A stretch of DNA of 64,000 nt, taken from positions 1-64,000 of the forward strand of contig PNAJ01000141.1 of NCBI GenBank assembly GCA_003170295.1, in the 5' to 3' direction. The stretch is from Bryobacterales bacterium (GTDB lineage: Bacteria > Acidobacteriota > Terriglobia > Bryobacterales > Bryobacteraceae). Below the pieces are notes generated by a model. That model searched no databases. It was not told where the DNA came from and was given only the letters and a program-made list of their open reading frames with translations. Every line of letters begins with the position of its first letter. Within the stretch, counting starts at the first letter, position 1. Shown in pieces: positions 1-8,609 of the stretch. Made by a program: the position numbers and the translations under genes.

Positions 1-63
1 TACCAGATCGTCTCGCGCATTCTGAAGACCATCAACGGTGTCTCAAAGGCCGTCGCGGTCTAG
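1..63 (+). CDS. C-terminal end of an unidentified protein (partial)
   Basis: An open frame enters from the left edge and ends in TAG at 61-63, giving the tail YQIVSRILKTINGVSKAVAV. The pattern of a short helix followed by a GV-strand resembles the end of an ACT-type regulatory domain, but 20 residues are too few to assign a family. A hairpin follows about 30 bases later. Confidence 0.35.
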   Translation, partial: YQIVSRILKTINGVSKAVAV

Positions 64-91
64 GTCTCTGACCGCTTGAAGATATTCTAAT

Positions 92-117
92 AAAACAATT
101 CCAATCAGGAATGTTTT
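92..117 (+). terminator. possible hairpin terminator after the first gene
   Basis: AAAACAATTCC and GGAATGTTTT pair with one bulged base around a short AATCA loop, and the 3' arm ends in four T. The position just after the stop at 63 suits a weak intrinsic terminator. It could instead belong to the end of the IS630 remnant that follows. Confidence 0.35.
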
Positions 118-133
118 GGCGCATACTTGAGGT

Positions 134-1215
134 ATGGCGCGTTCTGCCCTGCGCATTGAGATCACAAGCAAAGACAAGTAGGAGTTAAGGAAGCTTTTGA
201 GCGGTGGCGTCCAGCCGAAGGCGTCAGCGCACCACGGATCGCGGGCACGGTGCCGTTAACAGCTCAGGCGATTCGCAAGATCGGGCATCGCTACCAGGAG
301 GCCGGACTCGAACGGGCGCTCTATGAGAAAGAGCGGCCGGGAGCCGTCGCTCTGCTGGAGGACAGCCAGAAGCAACGCATCATCGCCATGGTCTGTAGCG
401 ACCCGCCCGAGGGCTGCGCCCGGTGGACGGTGCGGTTAGTCGCCGAGGAAGCGGTCAAACGGCGACTGGTTCCGCGTGTAGGCAGAGAGACCATTCGGGT
501 TCTGCTGCTGCACCACGACCTCAAGCCGTGGCGGGAAAAAAATGTGGTGCGTGGCCGAACTCAATGAGGACTACATCGCCAAAATGGAGGACGTTCTGGA
601 AGTTTACGAACGGCCTTACGATGCCAGGAGCCCGTGGTCTGTCTGGACGAAAAGCCAGTCACGTTGCACGCCGACGTTCGACTCGCTTCGCCCGCCAAAC
701 CGGGCCGCGAAGCCAGACAGGATAACGAATATGAACGCCGAGGCACCGCCAACATCTTCTGCGCGGTAGAGCCGAAAGTCGGCCGCCACTTCACCTTCGC
801 CACGCCGGATCGGTCCGCATTCAAGTTCGCCAAAGTGGCCTTCGACCTGGCTCTCCAGTACCCGGCAGCCACGGCCATCCACCTGATCCTGGACGACCTC
901 AACATGCATCGCCGCAAATCCCTGACCGACCTGCTCGGCAACGAGGTCGGCGGTGAAATCTGGGACCGCTTCACACCGTCCACTACACACCCACTCACGG
1001 AAGCTGGCTGAATCAGGCCGAAATCGAAATCGGCATCCTGGCGCGTCAATGCCTCGGCACCCGAAGAATCCCGGACCTGGAGACGCTGCGTCGGGAAACG
1101 CGTGCATGGAACCGCCAAATGAATCGCGCTCGAATCAAAATCAATTGGAAGTTTGATCGCAGGGCAGCGCGGCGCAAGTTCGGCTATAAAAGGAAATCTT
1201 CCACGCGGTCACAGA
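134..1215 (+). pseudogene. decayed IS630-family transposase
   Basis: The start ATG at 134 gives MARSALRIEITSKDK, the usual IS630 beginning, and stops at a TAG (179-181) where relatives have a Gln codon. From about 220 the helix-turn-helix part (SAPRIAGTVPLTAQAIRKIG) is readable. The frame then changes at the seven-A run 536-542, again near 630, and again near 975. All three DDE residues survive in different frames: CLDEKPV (about 640), LILDDLNMH (about 890) and HGSWLNQAEIE (981-1020). The C-terminal basic tail (KINWKFDRRAARRKFGYKRK) ends about 1200. One nonsense codon, a probable short deletion near 190-220 and three indels mean no active enzyme. Terminal inverted repeats and target duplication were not found by eye. 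Confidence 0.85.
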
Positions 1216-1219
1216 CCAG

Positions 1220-1894
1220 TCAGGAGATGACACCTTTTCTCACCGAATACAAGATTAGGTCGGCGAGGCTATGCAGATTGAGCTTCTCCTGAAGATTTCG
1301 ACGATGCGTTTCAATCGTGTAAATACTGAGATTCAGCGCCAGTGCGATTTCCTTGTTTGATTTGCGTTCCGCTAACAGTTGTAGAACCTCTCGTTCGCGT
1401 GCGGTGAGTAGATCGTAGCTGTCTTCCGATCCACGGGTCCGGATCTCGCGGACATAGTCCTCTACCAGCATCTTGCTGATTTCCGGACTGAAAAACGTCT
1501 TCCCTTGGTGGACCGCATTGATTGCGTCAATCAAGTCACCTTCTGCGGAATCCTTGAGCAGGTAGCCTTTGGCACCCACCTTCAATGCTCGCAAAACATA
1601 GCTCTCATCGGAGTGCATGCTGAGTATCACGATCGCCGTCTGTGGAAGAACCGTCGCAATACGCTGTGCTGCTTCGATTCCGCTCAAGTTAGGCATGGCT
1701 ATATCGACGACCGCGACATCCGGCTTCGTCGCTTCGGCTTGTTCAACCGCCTGCCGGCCATCCGCCGCCTCGGCTACGACGCTGAATCCAGGCTGACTTT
1801 CCAGCAGGAGCCGCAAGCCTCGGCGCATTACGGTGTGATCGTCAGCTAACAGGATGCGAATCAGCTTCACGGGTGTTGGTCCTCCGGTGGTCAT
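1220..1894 (-). CDS. NarL/FixJ-type response regulator
   Basis: The 224-residue protein has an N-terminal receiver domain (about 12-130) with the acidic pair in LLADDH and the phospho-acceptor Asp64 in VAVVDIAMPN. A C-terminal LuxR-type helix-turn-helix (about 160-224) has the signature LTAREREVLQLLAERKSNKEIA. It should bind DNA when phosphorylated by the kinase encoded just upstream on the same strand; the two genes overlap by about 50 bases. A GTG at 1870 (VKLIRILLADD) is an alternative start that would shorten the overlap. The divergent neighbours are a RraA-like gene and an RND efflux operon, which are plausible targets, but that is inference from position only. Confidence 0.93.
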   Translation of the reverse strand: MTTGGPTPVKLIRILLADDHTVMRRGLRLLLESQPGFSVVAEAADGRQAVEQAEATKPDVAVVDIAMPNLSGIEAAQRIATVLPQTAIVILSMHSDESYVLRALKVGAKGYLLKDSAEGDLIDAINAVHQGKTFFSPEISKMLVEDYVREIRTRGSEDSYDLLTAREREVLQLLAERKSNKEIALALNLSIYTIETHRRNLQEKLNLHSLADLILYSVRKGVIS

Positions 1895-3269
1895 CGGTGA
1901 ACGGCAATTCTACGGACAGGATGGCTCCGCTGCCGGGTTTCGAGTGAACGTTCGACTTACCTCCGAGCCGGGTCACGCGCTCTTGGATGCCAAGCAGGCC
2001 CAGTCCCTTCAGTTGCCGCGCATCAAACCCCTGTCCGTCGTCTTGGATGATGAGTGTCAGGCGGTCCGTCGTCTGTTCCACCCTAATGCGGACGGTGGTC
2101 GCGTGGGAATGACGTGCACAGTTGTGCAGCGCTTCCTGGACAACTCGGTAGATGCATGTCTTGTACTCGTCAGGAAGATCGTCGGATTCGAGTTCGGTTG
2201 CGACACTCACATCCATCGACGTGCGCTTGGCGGATTCTCGGGCTTGCCATTTCAGCGCCGGAATAAGCCCGAGGTCGTCCAGCATTGAGGGCCGCAGGAG
2301 CAAAGCCATATTGCGAACGACACGAACCGTGTTTTCAACCAGACATTTGACTGTTTCAACATGGCTGCGCAATTGTTCTTCAGATCGGGTCCTCAGCCCC
2401 CCCGAAAGATTGCGGAGTTCGACCAGCACGGCCGAAAGGGACTGACCTACTTCATCGTGCAATTCGCGCGAAAGAGCTCGCCGCTCGGTTTCCTGCGCTT
2501 GAACGAGCCGAGCGGAGAGGTCCTTGAGCTGGCCGCGGGCGTCAGCCACCTCCTCGTATCGCAAGCGGGATTGATCCTCCAGCTTCAGAATCTTGCGTGT
2601 GCTGAAAGAAGCCATCCCGAGGCCGAGCACTAACGCAGCCACTAATGTCACGAGCAGGCGTGTTTGGAAGCGCAGTAGCAGGGAAACGACCTGATCGTTT
2701 CCGGCGGTCAACTGCTGTTCGTTGATGGCGGCAATGCGATCGGCGATGGCGAGCATGTTCTGGCGGCGCGGGAAGACTTCATCTCGTAAAAAGGGGTACC
2801 CGGAGCGATGTCTTTCCGAAGCGTTCCATTGAAAAATTGGTGCCAGGATTCCCCAGTAGCCGGTCAGCTCGGCCCGCAGGGCTGAATAATGCTGAACCTG
2901 CGCCGGGGTTGCCTGGCGACCGTACAATTCCAACGCGGACTCCATGTGCTTTCGAAGGGCTTCAAGACTGGTGAGGTACACCTCCGCCCTCTCCGGGTCT
3001 GGCTCCAGAAGGTAGTCCCGAACGTAGGTTCCTGAAACGTAAACGTCTGAACGGATCTCATTTAAAACGTGATTTTGAGAGAGGAAGCGGCGTCTGATCT
3101 CTTCGTCGCTGCGCCGAAACTGCTGAAGCACTCGTAGCGCATCGATTCCAGCTAGGGCCATAATCAAAAGAAGACCACCGAACCCTACCACGAGAGCGAT
3201 ACGCGAACCGCGAAAAAAAGCCCCCTCTGAGGCAAGTCGACGAGGATCTAACACGTTGAGATTGCGCAT
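1842..3269 (-). CDS. membrane sensor histidine kinase (HisKA_3/NarX-like)
   Basis: The 475-residue protein has two membrane segments (about 22-46 and 202-222) flanking a helical extracytoplasmic sensor of the four-helix-bundle kind. A linker leads to a HisKA_3 dimerisation domain with phospho-acceptor His271 in RELHDEVGQSLSA. The HATPase domain (about 365-470) shows EALHNCARHSHA, DDGQGFD and the GLGLLGIQERV box. The start at 3269 (MRNLNVLD) was chosen because a GGAG stands about 13 bases upstream and the residues before it look non-coding. The frame itself is open to 3404. It is the cognate kinase of the overlapping NarL-type regulator. The ligand cannot be told from the sequence. Confidence 0.92.
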   Translation of the reverse strand: MRNLNVLDPRRLASEGAFFRGSRIALVVGFGGLLLIMALAGIDALRVLQQFRRSDEEIRRRFLSQNHVLNEIRSDVYVSGTYVRDYLLEPDPERAEVYLTSLEALRKHMESALELYGRQATPAQVQHYSALRAELTGYWGILAPIFQWNASERHRSGYPFLRDEVFPRRQNMLAIADRIAAINEQQLTAGNDQVVSLLLRFQTRLLVTLVAALVLGLGMASFSTRKILKLEDQSRLRYEEVADARGQLKDLSARLVQAQETERRALSRELHDEVGQSLSAVLVELRNLSGGLRTRSEEQLRSHVETVKCLVENTVRVVRNMALLLRPSMLDDLGLIPALKWQARESAKRTSMDVSVATELESDDLPDEYKTCIYRVVQEALHNCARHSHATTVRIRVEQTTDRLTLIIQDDGQGFDARQLKGLGLLGIQERVTRLGGKSNVHSKPGSGAILSVELPFTDDHRRTNTREADSHPVS

Positions 3270-3526
3270 CGGTGCTTCACTCTCCAATTGATCCATTGAT
3301 CCAATGCTAACCGAAGCGGCACCTACTGGATAGGAGCTACTAGGTTTTTTCTTTAAAAATACCAACCCCCTGGTATGGGTCCCATGAAATGACATGCGGT
3401 ACATTCGAGGTACGGCATGGCTTGGGCAGTTTTCGAACCAAGTCGATGGGGTCCATGGAGCAAGCAGCTGATTGCGATCAGGCCCAGCAATCCGTCAGAC
3501 GCGAACTCCTCAGACGACACTTGACA

Positions 3527-4210
3527 ATGCTCTCCGTCAGCCAACTCGAAGCTATCAGGCAGTTCGATACGTGCACCATCGCCAACGCAATTGAACAGTT
3601 CAGAGTGCGGCTTCGGAACGAAGGATTCACCCGCCCTGGATTGCATTGCTTAACCAAGGGCGCTACCCGCTTGCTGGGCTATGCGGCGACGAGTAAGGTC
3701 CGATCATCGAACCCACCGATGACGGGTGCTTTGTATCTCGACCGGACAGACTGGTGGACCAACATCGGCTCGTTGCCGGTGCCCAGGGTTGCGGTCATCC
3801 AGGATGTAGACCCCGCGCCCGGCGGCGGAGCATGCGTGGGGGAAGTTCACGCCGCGATTCTGAAAGCGCTGCGTTGCACCGGAGTCATCACGAACGGCGC
3901 GGTTCGCGATCTACCGGCCGTCAGCGAGCTGGGGTTTCCAATGTTTGCGCCATCCGTGGCCGTTTCACATGCCTATATGCATTCCGTAGATTATGGTCAG
4001 CCAGTTGAGATTTTCGGATTGCGGATTCGGGCGGGCGATCTGCTGTACGCCGATTGCCACGGTGTGGTTTCCATTCCGCTGGAAATCGCAGCAGAACTGC
4101 CGGAAGTCGCGGCCCGGATACGATCGAAGGAACAGCGCATCGTTCAAATTTGTTTGTCGCCGGATTTTTCAACCGAAAAACTCTTGAAAGAAATCCGGAG
4201 TGACCAATAG
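3527..4210 (+). CDS. RraA-like family protein (HMG aldolase / oxaloacetate decarboxylase fold)
   Basis: From ATG 3527 the protein is 227 residues and begins MLSVSQLEAIRQFDTCTIAN, a typical RraA-like N-terminus. The family core is present: a glycine-rich PGGGACVGEVHAAIL segment, NGAVRDLPAV with the Arg-Asp pair, and YADCHGVVSIP near the end. Members include 4-hydroxy-4-methyl-2-oxoglutarate/oxaloacetate aldolases and the RNase E inhibitor RraA. The usual Asp before GAVRD is Asn here, so the substrate is open. Upstream in-frame ATGs at 3446 and 3455 are possible starts. The stop TAG shares its last base with the GTG of the fusion-protein gene, so translation is probably coupled to the efflux operon. 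Confidence 0.8.
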   Translation: MLSVSQLEAIRQFDTCTIANAIEQFRVRLRNEGFTRPGLHCLTKGATRLLGYAATSKVRSSNPPMTGALYLDRTDWWTNIGSLPVPRVAVIQDVDPAPGGGACVGEVHAAILKALRCTGVITNGAVRDLPAVSELGFPMFAPSVAVSHAYMHSVDYGQPVEIFGLRIRAGDLLYADCHGVVSIPLEIAAELPEVAARIRSKEQRIVQICLSPDFSTEKLLKEIRSDQ

Positions 4211-5457
4211 TGATCACACCCACTCGAAAATCTCTATTCCTGCTGTCCACACTTCTGCTCGTTGGAGTAGCTGTTCTATTCAGCGACGCGTGCTTGAGAA
4301 CCGCAAAGTCGGAGGCGGATGCGGCAAAGGAGTCGGAGGCGCTTACGGTTGCTGTAGCAAAGGCCACCATCGAAGACCTGTCGCGTGGGTTGGTTCTCAC
4401 CGCTGAGTTCAAGCCATTTCAAGAGGTCGACCTCATGGCTAAAGTGGCCGGCTACGTCAAAAAGATCAATGTGGATGTGGGCGACCGGGTCACGGAAGGG
4501 CAAGTGCTTGCAGTTCTCGAGATCCCTGAGATGGCCGACGACCGCGCTCGGGCACAGGCAGGTGTAGGTCGCAGCCAGGCGGAGGTAGCGCGCGCCAACG
4601 ACCAACTCCAGCAAGCCCAATCCGCTCATGAGATTGCCCACCTCTCTTACACAAGATTGGCAGAGGTGTCTAAGCAAAAGCCTGGACTAGTTGCGCAGCA
4701 AGAGATCGACGATGCCCGCGGCAAGGACCTAGTAGCGGAGGCGCAGGTCTCCGGAGCGAGATCCAACCTGGCAGTGGCGGAAGAGCAGGTCCGCGTCAAC
4801 GGCGCGGAGTTGCAAAAAGTCAAAACATTGTTCGACTATACAAGTGTCATCGCGCCGTTCGCAGGCGTTGTGACCAAGCGCTATGCCGATACCGGATCAA
4901 TGATCCAGGCGGGCACGGCGTCGAGCAGTCAGGCGATGCCGCTGGTTAGGCTCTCGGAAAACAGCTTGCTCCGCTTGATCCTTCCTGTGCCCGAGTCCGC
5001 CGTGCCAACGGTGCACCTCGGGCAGCAGGTCGATGTCCGCGTGCCCACGCTGAAGCGCAGCTTCCCCGGACGGGTCGCTCGCTTCTCCGATAAGCTCTCA
5101 CTCGCGACCCGCACGATGGACACGGAAGTGGATGTTCCAAACCCCAGTCTGGTACTCATCCCCGGGATGTATGCAGAGGTGGACCTGAACCTCGACAGCC
5201 GCCGCGGAGTCCTTGTAGTACCGGTTCCGGCGGTGGATGTGGGAAGCGATGAGTCCTCCGGGCAAGTCGTGGTGGTGACGGCCGAGAATCACATCGAGAT
5301 TCGGAAGGTACAGCTCGGCCTCCAGACTTCGACCAAAGTGGAAATCCGGTCGGGTCTGAGAGAAGGAGATCTGGTGGTGGTGGGCAGCCGGTCGGGTCTG
5401 CAACCGGGTCAAGAAGTAAAGCCGAAGATCACTACTATGAACCCCTCCTCACGATAA
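4210..5457 (+). CDS. RND efflux periplasmic membrane-fusion protein (HlyD/AcrA type)
   Basis: The 415-residue protein starts at GTG 4210. An N-terminal hydrophobic segment (about 8-26) exports or anchors it. The biotinyl-lipoyl half motifs lie around 75-105 (AKVAGYVKKINVDVGDRVTEGQ) and 215-235 (APFAGVVTKRYADTGSMI), separated by an Ala/Gln-rich coiled-coil hairpin (about 115-200). A beta-barrel and a membrane-proximal domain with the motif SGLREGDLVVV follow. It should bridge the inner-membrane pump of the next gene and the TolC channel after it. It is coupled to the RraA-like gene upstream, and only four bases separate it from the pump gene. Confidence 0.93.
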   Translation: MITPTRKSLFLLSTLLLVGVAVLFSDACLRTAKSEADAAKESEALTVAVAKATIEDLSRGLVLTAEFKPFQEVDLMAKVAGYVKKINVDVGDRVTEGQVLAVLEIPEMADDRARAQAGVGRSQAEVARANDQLQQAQSAHEIAHLSYTRLAEVSKQKPGLVAQQEIDDARGKDLVAEAQVSGARSNLAVAEEQVRVNGAELQKVKTLFDYTSVIAPFAGVVTKRYADTGSMIQAGTASSSQAMPLVRLSENSLLRLILPVPESAVPTVHLGQQVDVRVPTLKRSFPGRVARFSDKLSLATRTMDTEVDVPNPSLVLIPGMYAEVDLNLDSRRGVLVVPVPAVDVGSDESSGQVVVVTAENHIEIRKVQLGLQTSTKVEIRSGLREGDLVVVGSRSGLQPGQEVKPKITTMNPSSR

Positions 5458-5461
5458 CGCT

Positions 5462-8400
5462 ATGTCCCGCTTCGCTATAAACAATCCCTATTTCATCGTT
5501 GTCATCTGCCTGATCATTGGGGTGGTCGGCGTCACGAGTCTCTCGCGAATGCCGATCGATATGTTTCCGGCGATGAATATCCCTGTCGTCGTCGTCGCGA
5601 CGTTCTACTCTGGCATGCCTCCGGAGCAGATTGAGACCGACATAACAAGCCGCTTCGAACGTTTCTTTAAGCTGGGCAGCGGCATTGATCATATCGAGTC
5701 GCGCTCGCTTCCTGGTGTGAGCATCATCAAAGTATACTTCCAATCGAACACGAATCCGGATTCGGACGTCACCACGATTTCGAACCTGGCCATGGCCCAA
5801 TTGCGGCGACTTCCGCCCGGGACGCTACCGCCGATTGTATTGAAGTTCGATGCATCAAGCCTGCCGGTATGTCTCGTAACGTTCAAGGGGGAGGGACTGG
5901 ACGAAACGCAATTGCGGGATCTTGCCCAATTTCAGGTGCGCAACCAGATCTCCAGCGTTCCGGGGGCGAGCGTTCCACAACCCTTTGGAGGCAAGTACCG
6001 GCAAATTATGGTCTACACCGATCCCTATAAGCTCGAAGCCCACCAATTGAGCTTGATGGATGTTGTGCGAACGCTAAATCTGGCGAATCTCATTTTGCCG
6101 GCCGGTGATGTCCAGCTCGGCCCGCTTGACTACAACATTTACACGAACAGCCAATTGCGAACGGTCGGCGAGATCAACCAGCTCCCCATCAAAATGGTGG
6201 GGCAATCTCCAGTGCGGATCGCGGACATCGGAAATGCAGTGGACGGCCATCAAATCCAGACCAACATCGTCCGCGTGGATGGTCAACCGTCCGTGTATGT
6301 CCCGGTGCTGAAGCAGGGCGGCGATACCAACACCATCGCCGTCGTCGATGGCATTAAGGAGGCCGTAAAGCACCTGATCGACGTGCCGAAAGAACTGATC
6401 ACCGCCGTGGTGTTCGATCAATCAAAGTTCGTGAAGACGGCAATTGAAACGCTGCTGGACGAAGGCGGCATCGGTTTGGTGCTCACTACGGTCATGATCC
6501 TAGTGTTCCTCGGGAGCATTCGGGCCACCGTGGCGGTGTTCTTCTCGATTCCTCTATCTGTTCTCGCGGCGTTCATTGCGCTCTCTCTCGGGGGAGGCTC
6601 GGTTAACAGCATGGTGCTAGGCGGGTTCGCTCTGGCGTTCTCGCGGTTGATTGATAACTCCGTGGTGGTGCTTGAAAATATTTATCGTCACCTCGAACTC
6701 GGCGAGGAGCCTGCGGTGGCGGCCGAGAAAGGCGGCCGTGAGGTGGCTTTGCCGGTGCTAGCGGCTACTCTCACCACGGTAGTCGTCTTTTTCCCGGTTA
6801 CGTTCCTGTACGGCGTCAGTAAGTTTTTGTTCACCGCACTGGCGCTTGCTGTAGCACTTTCGCTATTTGCTTCATTCGCCGTCGCGATGACTGTCGTGCC
6901 GCTGTTTTGCGCCCGCTTTTTGAAGGCCTCTTCGCATCATCGCATGCCCTCCGAGGAAGTCCCGGTTACAGTGGCGCAAACGAAGCGGCGCCGGTCCTTT
7001 GGTCAGTGGTTCAACGTTTGGTTCAATGATCGCTTCGAGGGATTCCTCAAGATGTATGACAAGCTGGTGGGAGCCACGCTGCGACGGCCGGTCCTCACGC
7101 TGGTGGCGTTCGCCGCGATCTTCGTGCTCAGTCTCGGCTTGTTCCCGTTGCTCGGGCTTTCGTTTTTCCCTCGCACTGACGCCGGACAGTTCGTGATCAA
7201 TCTGAAAGCGCCCAGCGGCACCCGGCTCTCGGTGACCGAGGAGGAAGTGGCAAAGGTCGAAAACCTGGTGCGCCAGGTCGTTTCTCCGGAAGACTTCGGC
7301 ATGATCGTTTCCAATATTGGGGCCACGCCCGACTATTCCGCTATCTACACCACGAATTCCGCCATGCACACGGCGTTCGTGCAGGTGAGTCTGAAAGACG
7401 AGCACAAGATCGGCAGCTACGAGTACATTGCTCAAGTGAAGAAGAAGATGCAGACAGACCTGCCGGAATTGACTGGATACTTCCAATCCGGCGGCATGGT
7501 GGACGCAGTTCTCAACCTCGGCCTGCCCGCGCCCATCGACGTTCAGGTGGCCGGTTCAAACCTGAACCTTTCCTACGATACGGCTCTGAAGCTCTCTGCC
7601 AAGATCCGGAAGATTCCTGGCGTGGCCGATGTCTTTACACCCCAGGACGTGGATTATCCCGCGCTGGAACTCGATGTGGACCGGATGCGAGCCAGCGAGA
7701 TGGGCCTCAGTCAGCAGGAGGTGGTGAACAACATCATCACCGCTTTGACCTCGAACACCATGATCGCCCCGAGCTTCTGGATCGACCCGAAGACCGGCAA
7801 TGACTACATGCTCACGGTCCAGTATCCCGAGAATCAGGTGAAAACCCTGACCGACCTGAAGGCCATCCCGCTCCGTGCCTCCAGTCAAAGCGAGCCGACG
7901 CGCCTTGACATGGTCAGCAACATCCAGAGGATTAAGTCACCCACTGAGGTGGACCATTATGAAATCCGGCGCACCATTGACATTTACGTGCGGCCGCTCA
8001 ATGAGGATCTTGGACGGATCGCCAACGCGATCGACGGCATCATCGCTCAGACCAAAGTACCCGAGGGTCTGAGCGTCACGCTGCGCGGGATGGTGCAGGG
8101 CATGAGGGCGTCGTTCATCAGCTTTGAACTCGGCCTAACGCTCGCTCTCGTGCTCTTGTACTTGATTCTGGTTGCACAGTTCCAGTCGTTCGTCGATCCT
8201 TTCATCATCCTTCTCGCAGTTCCGCCGGGATTGACGGGTGTCATTCTGACGCTCTGGCTGACAGGCACCACGTTGAACGTCATGTCATTGATGGGGGTCG
8301 TGATGCTGGTGGGAATCGCAGTCTCGAACAGCATCCTGATCGTCGAGTTTACGCGCCATCTTAGGGAAGAGGGAATGCCGGTTCGCGAGGCCGTTGCTAC

Positions 8401-8608
8401 CGCTTGCCGCGTGCGATTACGTCCCGTGCTTATGACTTCGCTCGCGACGATTATCGGGCTCCTACCAATGGCCCTCAAACTCGGCGCGGGTAGCGAATCC
8501 TACGCTCCCTTGGCGCGGGCTATTCTGGGCGGTCTAAGTGTTTCCGTCGCGTTGACCGTATTCCTGGTACCTGCGGCTTATGTTCTGGTTTACGACAGAG
8601 AGAAATAA
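5462..8608 (+). CDS. RND efflux pump, inner-membrane transporter (HAE family)
   Basis: The 1048-residue protein has the duplicated RND layout: a membrane helix at the N-terminus, a large periplasmic porter loop (about 30-335), five helices, a cytoplasmic break near 500-530, then the same again. Hallmarks are PPGTLPPIVLKFDASSLPV, the GGFALAF..LIDNSVVVLENI segment in helix 4 and GVVMLVGIAVSNSILIVEFTRH in helix 10. The helix-4 pair that is Asp-Asp in AcrB reads Asp398-Asn399, and the helix-10 Lys is Ser. It is therefore a divergent branch whose proton relay differs from AcrB. The substrate is unknown; metal-type (CusA) motifs are not seen. It is the middle gene of a fusion protein-pump-TolC operon. 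Confidence 0.94.
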   Translation: MSRFAINNPYFIVVICLIIGVVGVTSLSRMPIDMFPAMNIPVVVVATFYSGMPPEQIETDITSRFERFFKLGSGIDHIESRSLPGVSIIKVYFQSNTNPDSDVTTISNLAMAQLRRLPPGTLPPIVLKFDASSLPVCLVTFKGEGLDETQLRDLAQFQVRNQISSVPGASVPQPFGGKYRQIMVYTDPYKLEAHQLSLMDVVRTLNLANLILPAGDVQLGPLDYNIYTNSQLRTVGEINQLPIKMVGQSPVRIADIGNAVDGHQIQTNIVRVDGQPSVYVPVLKQGGDTNTIAVVDGIKEAVKHLIDVPKELITAVVFDQSKFVKTAIETLLDEGGIGLVLTTVMILVFLGSIRATVAVFFSIPLSVLAAFIALSLGGGSVNSMVLGGFALAFSRLIDNSVVVLENIYRHLELGEEPAVAAEKGGREVALPVLAATLTTVVVFFPVTFLYGVSKFLFTALALAVALSLFASFAVAMTVVPLFCARFLKASSHHRMPSEEVPVTVAQTKRRRSFGQWFNVWFNDRFEGFLKMYDKLVGATLRRPVLTLVAFAAIFVLSLGLFPLLGLSFFPRTDAGQFVINLKAPSGTRLSVTEEEVAKVENLVRQVVSPEDFGMIVSNIGATPDYSAIYTTNSAMHTAFVQVSLKDEHKIGSYEYIAQVKKKMQTDLPELTGYFQSGGMVDAVLNLGLPAPIDVQVAGSNLNLSYDTALKLSAKIRKIPGVADVFTPQDVDYPALELDVDRMRASEMGLSQQEVVNNIITALTSNTMIAPSFWIDPKTGNDYMLTVQYPENQVKTLTDLKAIPLRASSQSEPTRLDMVSNIQRIKSPTEVDHYEIRRTIDIYVRPLNEDLGRIANAIDGIIAQTKVPEGLSVTLRGMVQGMRASFISFELGLTLALVLLYLILVAQFQSFVDPFIILLAVPPGLTGVILTLWLTGTTLNVMSLMGVVMLVGIAVSNSILIVEFTRHLREEGMPVREAVATACRVRLRPVLMTSLATIIGLLPMALKLGAGSESYAPLARAILGGLSVSVALTVFLVPAAYVLVYDREK

Positions 8609-8609
8609 A

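Noticed and set aside
536-542. Seven-A run at the first frame change of the IS630 transposase as a programmed frameshift site
   Set aside because: Rejoining the frames needs +1, not the usual -1 at A-runs, and the gene also has a nonsense codon and two further frame breaks, so decay explains it better.
5462-8608. Heavy-metal (CusA/CzcA) identity for the first RND pump
   Set aside because: The metal-pump helix-4 and Met-relay motifs are absent, and the HAE-type GxxLAxx..D(N/D)xxVVxEN pattern is present.
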